Below, in pieces: positions 10,846-20,650 of a stretch of 64,000 nucleotides of DNA. Numbering within the stretch: position 1 is the stretch's first letter; each line of letters starts with the position of its first letter. The notes beneath the pieces were generated by a model. That model searched no databases and was not told where the DNA came from. It saw only the letters and a list, made by a program, of their open reading frames with translations. The DNA is from Hetaerina americana (Eukaryota; Arthropoda; Insecta; Odonata; Calopterygidae). Position numbers and translations under genes: made by a program. The stretch covers positions 1,110,001 to 1,174,000 of the forward strand of contig JAKTNV010000023.1 of assembly GCA_022747635.1 (NCBI GenBank), in the 5' to 3' direction.

Positions 10846-11268
10846 AACGAATCATTATTGAAATACTCAATGAAGGCTTTATTTGACCTGCCACCGTTTG
10901 AAAATGAATTAAATAATACATAAAAAGTTTCAATTTTTTAGGGCGGAGAAAACAAGAAACATCACCTGCATGACTCTGGGGGTCCTTCGCACACTGTTCG
11001 GCCTCGGAAAAGAAGGTGAGTATTGGCGCATTAGTTATCTCAAGCGATTGCCGATTCTTAATGCATATTTAATTCCGGCGGAGTGTCATATATTAAAAAA
11101 ACTAAATAACTTTCTCAAGTGAAGTATTATCATAGACATAAAACTCAGAAAGGAATATTGAAAGAGGTGAGGCGGCATCTGCACATAGCAACTCTTTCAG
11201 CTCATGGCAACCACACGCAATAGTTTTCACCTTGATCCTGTGGGTTATGTAATCATCATTGTATTACA
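10846..11268. other. No recognisable feature
   Basis: AT-rich sequence without a supported gene or repeat. Confidence 0.5.
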
Positions 11269-11475
11269 GGCGGCGTGGTGGCCTAGTGGTAGAGAGACCG
11301 GGCGTTCACCTACTATCTGCTACTATCTGGGAATCTAATGCGAATGACGGACGCCTTTACGATTTTACTGACACCATATCTTCTTTGATAAACCACTGAC
11401 GGCTCAGGGAAAGGCGCTGAGCACCCTATCTTTTAGCGTAAAGAATATTCCCCGAGTTGCCTAGTTTTTTCATAA
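11269..11475 (+). mobile_element. Probable tRNA-derived SINE
   Basis: A head with an A-box-like TGGCCTAGTGGTAGAGAG (11279-11296) and a weak B-box-like GGGAATCTAAT about 30 bp later, then a body containing GGCTCAGGGAAAGGCGCTGAG, which resembles the body segment of the SINE at 373-629. The tRNA head is eroded; the ends are approximate. Confidence 0.55.
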
Positions 11476-11479
11476 GAGG

Positions 11480-12929
11480 TCCACTGCCATTATGTTAACC
11501 ACCTGGGGGTTGATTAATGTGGTCGGTTTTAGCAGAGAACATCGTAATATATGGCACATTATAGGAGAGCATTGAAATTAATGAAGAACCAGGAAAAAAC
11601 CGGTTAATGGTACTTGCTGCACCGCCCTCTCATCCAATTAGCAGTAGTAATTAATTTTTTTGGGTGACTCGACGTCTGAGATCATTTTGACTTCAATGTG
11701 ACTAATGGGAAATGGAATGGAAATAAAATTCTGCAGAATATGCTATTTTCTTTGAAGCTGTGTCATGTAAGGTAATCTTTCACAACTGAAACAAGGGTAA
11801 AAAGTATTAAAACGGTCGGTATAAAAGCATGTCGCATTCCCTTAAAAACAAAATTACCCTAGATATGGGCCATCTTCAAGGTCATCACCTAGGACTATTT
11901 CAAGTTCTCCCCTAATGCGAGAGATTTACGAAACACCTCATATTTTTTGTATATCGTCGAAATAGGCTGAGGATTCAAAAGGGAATCGCAAGTATTGCAC
12001 CAGGGTTGGACTCTCTCTTCCGTGAAAAGATAAGCGTGAAATGGGGGACAGTGCCCTCTGGAGGACGCGTTGAGGACCTCCTTTCGCCTTATCTCCGGAT
12101 GGAAGACATCCGAGATGAAACCTTGGGATTCACAGCCCGAAGGTCATTGTTTTGAGGGAATGCCTCTGCTCACCAACCGATTTGTTACACCTAGCTTAAT
12201 TCATAGATATTGCGCCGGTGCGGATCGCGATCTAAAATGCCACTTAGATAGTGCTACTTTTGCCGCTATGTCGTCCGGCCCTCTCATTTTTTCTTAATCA
12301 AGTCTATTATGTATCCCACGTGAATGAGATTTGAACGTCTTGATCTCCTAAGTTCAAGAGAGTTGACAGAATATTCTGGAGTGTGGAATTGAATGAAGAA
12401 TATCCTGAAATAGATTGTAATGTTTGAGCGAGAGTCAAATGAAAACCTTGAGAGATATATATGTATTACATCTTAATTTCTTGGATCCAAACATTCACAG
12501 TTATATTATTTCCATAGGTATTCTCCATGGTGCGCAATAGAATATTCCAACTCTTTGAAAGTTCACGATGCCTCCAGAAAGGCAATGGCTTTAGCTGCCC
12601 CTAAGGCCAGTGGTGTCAATATTTGGTGTGCCTGTCTGGTCAATGGGAGTCTCTTAGAGAATTAATGCTGTTTAGGAACTACAGTCCACATGTCAACATG
12701 TTGGAGTCACAGAGATGAATCGCCAACTTTCATTCGTTGATGAATTTCAATGTTTCTCCTTTTCGCTACTCATCATTCAAATGAGAACATTCTTTTTCCC
12801 TGTGGTATATGTTTCAAATGCAGCTGCCATGTTTACACTATTGTTGCACCATAAATTATTTACATAAAAGTATCGGGAAAAACTTCAGAAAAATAGAGTA
12901 CTCTCAAATATTGCTACAATGTCTCAAAA
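11480..12929. other. No recognisable gene
   Basis: No supported feature. A modest open frame at 12070-12297 has no recognisable domain and is not called. Confidence 0.5.
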
Positions 12930-13520
12930 TTCTTTAATGTGCATACTTTGAGCGCCGACAAACTTTTGCCCGCGGCTTTTCCACGACTCGAAGATAGGGG
13001 CATTCCGGAAGGTCCTTGAGGTTCACGTGGCAGCTTCTATGACGGCAATAAATGTCGCATCGTGGTCTCCTTTGAGGGAGGATTTCACTTTCGGGAATAG
13101 GATAGAGTCTGCTGGTGCCAAATTGGAACTCTTAAGGGGGTGGGGAAACGTTGCGGTGCCGTTTTTCGTCAGGTATTCGATTACCTTGGAGCAGATGGCT
13201 GGGTGCCGGCATGACGAATTTAGCGTAGATCTTTCATATCGTCAAATTTTCAGTGATAATGGAGTGTACTTTTATCTCATCAATACAATCTTACAATCAG
13301 TACCATCTCTCAATACAATATAATCTTAAATCATGCGCACACTTGATCTATGTTCTGAATTTAGCCTTTCACGCACAACTTGCACGTTTTCGTTGGTTAT
13401 TGACGTCGATGGCCGTCCAGCGCGGGGCTCGCCATCCACAACCGCTCGGCCATATTTGAAGAATTTGAGGCGCTTACGAACTGCAATTTGTGACATGATT
13501 TCATCCATGAACACTCAACA
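12930..13520 (-). pseudogene. Mariner transposase relic
   Basis: Minus-strand remains of a mariner lineage different from that at 2-5 kb. The N-terminal hinge appears at 13326-13514 as GRPSTSITNENVQVVRERL, and the C-terminal part at about 12970-13240 reads HPLKSSNLAPADSILFPKVK, the LAPxDxxLFPKLK block, followed by FESWKSR. The middle with the first catalytic Asp is missing, so an internal deletion joined the two parts. No terminal repeats were identified. Confidence 0.75.
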
Positions 13521-13732
13521 ATTATGCCCGACGTCTTTGTACCCGATTTCTCCATCATAACACAAAACATGATGGCCTACGGCTTTTCAATCGTTCGCTG
13601 CATTTTGCGCTTGCAGGAAGTCACTCAACAGGGGTTCATTAAAAAACACGATCTAGCCTAAAAGAACACTCGCAGGCGATTGGTGCGTGCTGAATGAAAT
13701 TAGTGAAAAAGTCAGACCCACCGTCTTAGCAG

Positions 13733-13885
13733 CCGCCTCACTGAGGAACAGACGCTGCGTGGACTACCTTTCGTTTGGCTCCTAACCTTCGACCTATCTG
13801 GCATGGGTGACCCTACCAGGAGCAATTATTATTACTCCCGCCAGCACAGCTCTAGGGGTCGTCGGAACGCACAAGCCCTTTCACC
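13733..13885 (+). repeat. Dispersed repeat, probably a LINE 3' end
   Basis: Shares about 100 nearly identical bases with 36602-36713 (GCCGCCTCACTGAGGAACAG ... GGTGACCCTACCAGGAGC) and is matched by a diverged inverse copy at about 47330-47480. The copy here extends further, to GGTCGTCGGAACGCACAAGC. It does not encode a protein. The parent element is not identifiable from the window. Confidence 0.75.
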
Positions 13886-14627
13886 GCATTAATTCTTGAG
13901 TCGATGGGAGGCGACCTTTTGGTTGTACCGTATAAACCATATGTAAGTAAAAGTTGTATTTTGTGGAAACGTAAAATTGATTGATTTATGATTGGAAAAG
14001 TAAAGATATTAAGATAAAGCTCTTGGAAAACCGACGGTCCCGAGACTACAGCCCAACTTAACCTTAGAGTGATCAAGGCCAGTTTCTTACCAGACTCTCT
14101 TACCTACTTCTTCTTGGAGTTTTTTGAGGTTTTCTGGGATGTTACGTAAACCGCGATAGTAAGGTGAATAAAATCGTGCATATGTGGTAAGAGGAAGAGA
14201 AGAAATATTCAGACAGCATGAGGGCAGATAGGAAGTGCGTTGAACTGAAGAAGGAACTTATGCCGGGCAATAAAAGGAAAACAGTGAAACGAATAATAAC
14301 GGTTATTGTCGGTAAAAAACCTACCTTAGTAGCTAAACTGAAAATAAATAAATGTACATAACTGAATCATACAGAGTAAATTCGATTGAGTTCTACAGAG
14401 CAGGATCCCACTCCTACTTATTTAACACAGTCCCTCTCTAGTTAGTCCATAAGATATTTGTTCCTTGAAGTGTTTAAGGTTCTCTACTATTATTTATAGT
14501 ATATGCATTCATGACTTGAGTTTCCAAGGCTGCGCCGTGCGAGCGTGCTGCCACACGCAATCACGTTTTTTTGCATTATTTTATGCTATTTTTGTTTGGT
14601 ATCGGAAACAAAAAATTGATTCCGATA
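13886..14627. other. No recognisable gene; possible RTE trace
   Basis: AT-rich. A stretch around 14200-14330 (AAAAAACCTACCTTAGTAGC) faintly resembles the RTE 3' end but is too short to call. Confidence 0.4.
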
Positions 14628-14776
14628 TTGCTGCGTAACGACTCGACGTAAACAAACACAACACCTCTCGTTTTAGTTGCTGATGTGTCACTGGATGGCG
14701 CACCATGTCTCGTTTCGACCCGTTGAACGTCTTGTACAGAGTAAAATCCATCCTGTCTTTTTTTGATCACACCTTG
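14628..14776 (-). mobile_element. Mariner terminal fragment
   Basis: Matches the last ~150 bp of the mariner at 44702-46031, from the region around TGCTGCGTAACGACTCGACG to the terminal repeat TTTTTTGATCACACCTTG. Only this end is present; no TA follows it and the rest of the element is absent. Confidence 0.8.
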
Positions 14777-15409
14777 AATGCGAAGAATTGTGCCATGCGT
14801 AGTCGCTGAAGGACCACATAATATATGCATATGGACGGCAGTGACACACGACAAAGCAGAATTAGGTGTTTAAAGACGTAATGATTGGCGCAATTAGCAT
14901 TGAAAGAGAAATAACTTTTTTTTTAATTTTGACTATAAAATGACTGACTTTGACAATACTATATTCATGGTCGTTGCGAGGAAAGTTCAGGATTACTTCA
15001 GCATCCAAAAAATACTTCATTCTATTTTCCAATTTAAGCAACTAATATGACACATTTGATAATTTTTCGGAATTGCGGAAATTTTTCGAGTGCTCCCCAT
15101 TGTTACTAAATACTAATTTCGAAAAAAATCAAAGACCAGTCGCTCAAAGCTCAAGAATAAAACATTCCAGTAAAATACGGGAATTGAATTGATTAGAGGA
15201 ATATACCTGCTGTCAGACAATTCATTCAAAGCCGACCGAAAGTCATAAATAAGATTAATGCTTAGAATGCTTTCCTATTCCTGGTTTGTGAAGACATCAA
15301 TTCTATTAAAACACAATTAAACCACATGAGATAAATCATGATTTGATTTACAGCTTATAGGATTGCGTCTATGGTCTATGATAGATATGCAGATGATAGG
15401 AACGTTGTG

Positions 15410-15413
<4 letters not shown>
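14777..15413. other. No recognisable feature
   Basis: AT-rich sequence with no supported gene or repeat, ending at an (AT)n array. Confidence 0.5.

Positions 15414-15497
<84 letters not shown>
15414..15497. repeat. (AT)n microsatellite
   Basis: Long, nearly pure AT array directly upstream of a mariner terminal repeat. Confidence 0.97.
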
Positions 15498-15500
<3 letters not shown>

Positions 15501-15591
15501 GTACATAAAGGGTGCGTTCCGTAAGTTATGCAATTATTTTTTTACAAAATTTATTGAACAGATTTGCACAAATGCTCAACTTTCTTCAAAG

Positions 15592-16617
15592 TACCGTCCT
15601 TGGCCCTCTACCCATTTTTTCCAACGACTCTGTCATGGCCGTTACGCGCCCTGGAAGGCGTCCTCGGGGACCTCTCGCAAGGTCTTCGTCACGGCTAGTT
15701 GTATCTCTTCTACGTATCGACGAAAATTGGGTTCCTTTCGGGGCTGCCTTAATCCGATGGAACAAAAATAACTCTCCTGGGGCGACGCCAGGACTATAGG
15801 GGAGGTGGAGCAGCGTTAGAACTTAATGTTTGGCCAGGAACTCATGGACTCGTAGCGCGCTTAGGCAAGGCGCGTTGTCGTGATGGAGTTGCCAGGTGGT
15901 GGAGATGTCTTTTTCCATCCTGAATACCCTTGTTCGGAGTCTTTCCAGCATATCCACATAGTTGGCAATGTTAAATGTCTGTTATTGAGGAAAAAACTCC
16001 ATATGGACCAGTTATCCATTGTTGAAAAAGACAATGAGCATTGTTTTTAGTTTTGATTTGCTCATTATTGCCTTTTTGGGCTGGGGGGACTGGTCGGTGT
16101 GCCACTTAGAGCTTTGGCGTTTAGTTTCTGGGTCGTATTAAAACCGAGGTCTCATCATCTGTGGTGACGTTGCCCAAATAATCAGGTTCATTTTCAATGC
16201 GTTGCAAAAGTTCGTTGGAAATTTCCACTCGGTGGGTCTTACCGTCTTCTGACAACACCTTGGGCACGAGCTCGGCGCACACTTTCCTCATCGATAAGTC
16301 TTCAGTAACAATGCGAAATACAACAGTAGACGACAAGTTCAGTTCATTGGCAACCATCTTGATACTCAATCGACGATCAGAGTCCAGGCATTGTGGAAAA
16401 CTTGTGTTGTCGGTTTTGCTGGTTGACGGCTACCCAGAGCATTGTTCGTCGTGAACCTCTTCCCGGCCCTCTTTGAAGGCCTTTAACCACCTCGAAACTT
16501 GGGAGTAGGAGAGGGCAGAGTAAGCCTCACGAATCATTTTGTTTGTCTCCTCAAGAGATTCTTCATTTTAGCTCATAACTTAGTAATCGCGTAACGTTGC
16601 TCGATCGTGGATTCCAT
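15592..16617 (-). pseudogene. Mariner transposase
   Basis: Minus-strand transposase with a plausible start at 16617 (IEQRYAI block just after it) and an end near 15592 (KKWVEGQGRYFEES), giving about 341 codons, the normal family length. The best open part is 16121-16369, with AELVPKVLSEDGKTHRVEIS and a TTDDETSV catalytic block. Frameshifts and stops elsewhere mean no full protein. This lineage differs in sequence from the mariner at 44.7 kb. Confidence 0.82.
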
Positions 16618-16785
16618 ATTTTTCGTGACTCGGTGGGCGTGCAGAGGTGTACGATAACTGACTTCCTACCACTTCCACAGCTTGGACTGCAATAAGACTA
16701 GTTTTGCGGCAAATTTTAGCGTCTCCTTACATACTCCAAGTAGTTTGATTCCATTTAAACCAATAAGAACGGCGCGGGACATTTA

Positions 16786-17342
16786 CAGGGTTCGTCCGGA
16801 AAATAGGTGTACTGACTCCTGGGCTGGGCGCGCCTGGAGCGGCGCGCCCAGCACCGCTCTGACGGGCTGCGATTGGAGGGGGGTATGTTGGCAAGCGACG
16901 CTGAAAAAGGCAGTCGGCTCTGAGCTGTGGTGTAGTGAGGAGCTCTGTTAACGCGAACCTCCACGCTCGACCAACGTCGCGGAACGCGATGCCGAAGTTT
17001 TTGGAGCAGCGTTATTCCATCAAATTTGCGGTAAAGCTTGGGAAATCGTCTACCGAAACTGTCGGTATGATTAACCAGGCTTACGGGGAGTCAGTCATGT
17101 CCAGAAACATGATTTTTCGGTGGCACAAGATGTTCGTGGAGGGCAGAGAAGAGGTCGACGACGAGTCTTCGAGAGGTTCCCGATGATGCCTTCGCGGGAG
17201 CGTTCCAGGAATGGGAACGCCGCTGGAACAAGTGTATCGACTCACAAGGGTCCTATTTTTAGGAATATTAGCTTAAGATATGTAAAAGTGTAATAAATTT
17301 TTTTTCCTGAGCTCAGTACACTTATTTTCCGGACGAACCCTG
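16786..17342 (+). mobile_element. Internally deleted mariner (MITE-like)
   Basis: Near-perfect terminal inverted repeats (CAGGGTTCGTCCGGAAAATA at left; its complement at 17323-17342) flanked by TA at 16784-16785 and 17343-17344. At 557 bp it is under half of a full mariner. It is inserted inside the right terminal repeat of the 15.5-17.4 kb mariner. Confidence 0.93.
16989..17265 (+). pseudogene. Mariner transposase, N- and C-termini fused by deletion
   Basis: Starts with a typical mariner HTH region (LEQRYSIKFAVKLGKSSTET, then FRWHKMFVEGREEVDDESSRG). After residue 63 the frame reaches a stop, and a few bases on the sequence resumes with the family's extreme C-terminal signature in another frame (FQEWERRWNKCIDSQGSYF, about 17196-17260). 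All three catalytic acidic residues are deleted, so any product could bind but not cut. Confidence 0.85.
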
Positions 17343-17389
17343 TAATTGCATTACTTTCGAATTTTACCCTGTGGTCATATAAAACCCAT

Positions 17390-17775
17390 TTCAATTGGCA
17401 CAGATGCCAAAACATGGTTTGTTCCGAAAGGAGTAGGACTAAGTTGATTAAAAAACGTATTGCCAGAGTTGACACTCAAAGTCTTCGCAGGAGTACCCTT
17501 GCGCGTCCACACACCGCGGCCAGCGCGTTTTCCACGCCTCGTACGCCTTCTGAAAGGCGGCGCCCAGAATGCTGCTAAGCTTCGGCACAGCCTGTTTTCT
17601 GTCGCGCAGAGGTTTACAGTAACTGACTTCCTGCCGCTTCTTCAGCTTGAAGAGTACTGAGACTAGTTTTGCGCCAAAACTTAGTGTCCCTCCCACCTAG
17701 TCCAAGTGGTTTGATTCCACTCTGACAAATAGGAGCGGCGCGAAAAATCAATTGCATAACTTTTGGTACGCCCTC
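17390..17775 (-). mobile_element. Second internally deleted mariner of the 15.5-kb family
   Basis: Bases 17604-17745 repeat the transposon's 5' region at 16640-16781, and the right terminal repeat is intact (complement of AATTGCATAACTTTTGGTACGCCCT, ending about 17775). Further left, the minus-strand frame 17448-17696 reads AYEAWKTRWPRCVDAQGYSCEDF, the mariner C-terminus. The central catalytic part is missing. No left terminal repeat was found, so the left border is approximate. Confidence 0.7.
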
Positions 17776-19159
17776 TCTATTACATAGCAATCTTTCCATG
17801 CAAAATAGGATTGGCAGGAAAATTCAGAAGATATAAATGAACTAATAAAATTTATTGCTGTCGGTTGTTTTTTTTTGTACAGAAATGTATCTTGATGTGT
17901 AGGTTTACCAGTATACAAAGAGAGTAGATGAAACCTTGGTGGACCGGTGTCGATGGCACCGTTTGAGATTAAATGCACTGCATACAATTATTATGCATGT
18001 TTTAGGACTAAGATCAAATAAATAAATATTTATAGATAATTTAGCATTGATTATGATGCAGAAGAAAAACAGAAAACAAAAAGAAAAAATAAGCTTAACA
18101 CAACATGAATTTCAATACGATGTACGCTAAAGTTGCTTTGAACATTTTCCAGTGATGGCTGATGAAATTTGATATCACCTCGGGTTTACCATCGCCCAAT
18201 GATGATGCGCAGCATCGAAACTATGGTCGTGAAATATCAAATCTTTTATGTGGAAGTGTAAAGTCTCTTCTTTATCATCATCATGAAGGAATTCCACAAA
18301 GTTAGACCTGAAACTTCTATGTTATCCCAGGTTTAGTTTAAAAATAGTATATTTATATAAAAAGTGTATATTATCATAAAAAATCAATATTGGGGTAAAT
18401 GATAATCTTCTGTTACCATTAAATCATTAAATTAACGATAGAGACTTTTGCACTGCCCAAAATAAATTATTGAATGGGTACAAGTTATTTATTTCTCTAC
18501 ATATGTACGCACAATAGACTTTGACCGTATATTTTAAACGTTTGTATCTCCATAGCATATTCATAAATCATTAAAACGCGATATAAAATGGTGAATAATG
18601 AATTCCCTAAAGATAACCTTAAAGATATTATGATATAATCATTTGTCAAGCGGAGATGGAAAATGATATGTTTTTCATCTTGGTATACTTATTTTTTTAA
18701 CCAAATTATCGTAAAATGAGCGCATAGAAGATCCCGTTCTAGTCTTTAGCATGGTGACGTGAACGTGTAACCTCGTTAAATATTCACTACGCTAATAACT
18801 CGGACCGATAAATGCAACAACTAAAAATATTAGTACCCAAAAATTATGAGGCATCATTTATTGATGAAAAACAGGCAACAATACTCCGGATTTTAGAGAG
18901 TTCATCTTGTATTATATTTAATTGACGGCATGAAGTGGGCTCCTCCATGGGTGTTATGGAGCAACATTATTTGAGTCGTCATCGAGGGAGTTCCGAAAAT
19001 TGCCTATTCCTGTGCTACTCTAAGCGTATTTTTTCCCCGGTCGTAATAATTAACGGAAAATACTTGACATGCATACATGAATGACTCTTTTGGCCCGAGA
19101 GGAGACGTGAGTTCACGCGGGTAATCCGCTTAAACATACGAACCGATAAACGTTTTCCT
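17776..19159. other. No recognisable feature
   Basis: AT-rich, low-complexity-leaning sequence with only very short open frames. I see nothing to annotate. Confidence 0.55.
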
Positions 19160-20650
19160 CGAAAAGACCCCTCGTCCACGGGACGGATCCAAACCGCAAC
19201 CCAGCAATTTCCTCCCCTCGCCCTTACTCGGCGCCCATCCGCGCTCATCGACGGGGCCCAGCATCTCTCAAGATGTGCCGCGGAAATATCCAATCACCGA
19301 AACTTCATTGCGCGCGTCTCCCTCTCAACGCATACGCCCATTTCACGGGGCCACCGGACTGCTTCGGAGCGATTCCTCATTCGCCCCCCCCCCACAATAT
19401 CGGCGGGAGTGGCATTTATCGAATGTATACGACGGCGCGAGGCGAAACGTTACAGCACTCGTTAAATAGCGCAACATCGGTGCCGCCCGTTTGACTCGAG
19501 TAGGGCACGGCTTCGTGATCATCCCGTGCGCCTGCCCTCCCCGGCCAATGCCGTTTCATTATGGAGAGGCGGGCCTCCGCTGCGAGGCGGGGGAGGCGGC
19601 GGGGGCGGCGGCAGGGGGGTGCGGGTGAAGACACCCTCTCTCTCTCGCGCCACAACGCTCCCCGTTCCGCGGTTATCAACTTTGTGTGTCCGCATGAAAA
19701 TGTTCTCCGCAGGAACAGAAACGTCCGATGGGAGCCTAGGAGTGAGCGGGGAGGAGAGAGGGGAGCTCCATCGCCGGCAACCCCTCCCTTTCCCACGCTT
19801 TAATCACATTTGCCCTCGCACAAAACGCCCCCCCACCGCTTGTTTCCTTTGAAAACAGTGCCGACGGAATTCCGGAGCCTTTGCCTCTTCCAGCGCCCCG
19901 GCCCCCTCCCTCTCTCTCGATATGCTCCAAAAGTGGGCGGAAGCGGGGGAGGAAGCTTCGAAGGAGTCAGTGGGGGGGAGAAGTGGCGATGGAGCGATAC
20001 GCTTGCCGCCAATCGATGTTCAATAAGAAACGATGGATGATGATGGCGGATGGATGGGCTGGCGGGGCGCGGTGCGGATGGACCCGGTTGGATGGAGGCC
20101 CGGGGGTGATCCGTGGGGGAGGGGCCAGAGAACGGGGTGCCGTGTGTGCGTTCCTCTTTCGATGACCTTTTCCCCGCGCGGCCGAATAAACACGAAGCGC
20201 CGCACCTCAAGAGTGTCCCCACCTCAACCGATTCTTCTCGCGTCCCCGTTGCGCACGGCGGCCGTGCCCAAATAGCCTTCGGCGAGCCCGCAAAATGTGG
20301 GAGCGGGTGGGGGGAGGGGTCGAGGGAATAAATTTGAGTGCCTCCTCACATATCTTTCTCTCTTTATTTTCCCTCGACGGTGGGCTTTCTCGCTTCGTCG
20401 CGCCCGCGGTCTGACCCTTCGTGGACGAGGGCGATGGGCGTTTGCTCCGTTTGTTTTTTTCGTTTCGCAAAGTTTCTGACGGTACCCTCGGGTCATCGCA
20501 GAAATAATTTACGGAAAAACAAACATTCGGTCGGGCAAATTGATTTCACCAAATGGGCACTCGTGGGGCTCTGTTTGGTGTAATTATGCCCCGCGGAGTC
20601 TTTTAAAAGCACTTGCGAGGGGGGAATTCCTTCATTCGAGTTCCCATTGA
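19160..20650. promoter_or_regulatory. CpG- and GC-rich island, candidate host promoter
   Basis: Composition changes abruptly from AT-rich to strongly GC-rich with dense CpG, then back. The stretch has poly-purine runs (19588-19625) and many overlapping open frames on both strands, which is expected from GC richness alone and is not coding evidence. No domain is recognisable in any frame. An unmethylated promoter or first exon of a host gene is the simplest reading; a GC-rich repeat is an alternative. Confidence 0.45.
19588..19625 (+). other. G-rich run, possible G-quadruplex
   Basis: Four G-runs of at least three bases within 38 nt, inside the GC-rich island. Loops are three to eight bases long. 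Confidence 0.45.

Larger units (their letters stand above)
15508..17370 (-). mobile_element. Mariner transposon with a nested deleted mariner
   Basis: Left terminal repeat GGGTGCGTTCCGTAAGTTATGCAATT (from about 15510). The right repeat ends at 17370 as AATTGCATTACTTTCGAATTTTACCCT on the plus strand, but is split: the part before it sits at 16775-16785 and a 557-bp element lies between. Without the guest the element is about 1.3 kb, the usual mariner length. The transposase reads on the minus strand. Confidence 0.82.

Noticed and set aside
19416..20470. Many long overlapping open frames on both strands
   Set aside because: They are expected in GC-rich DNA where stop codons are rare. No frame shows a domain, and the translations are Pro/Arg/Gly-rich low-complexity sequence.
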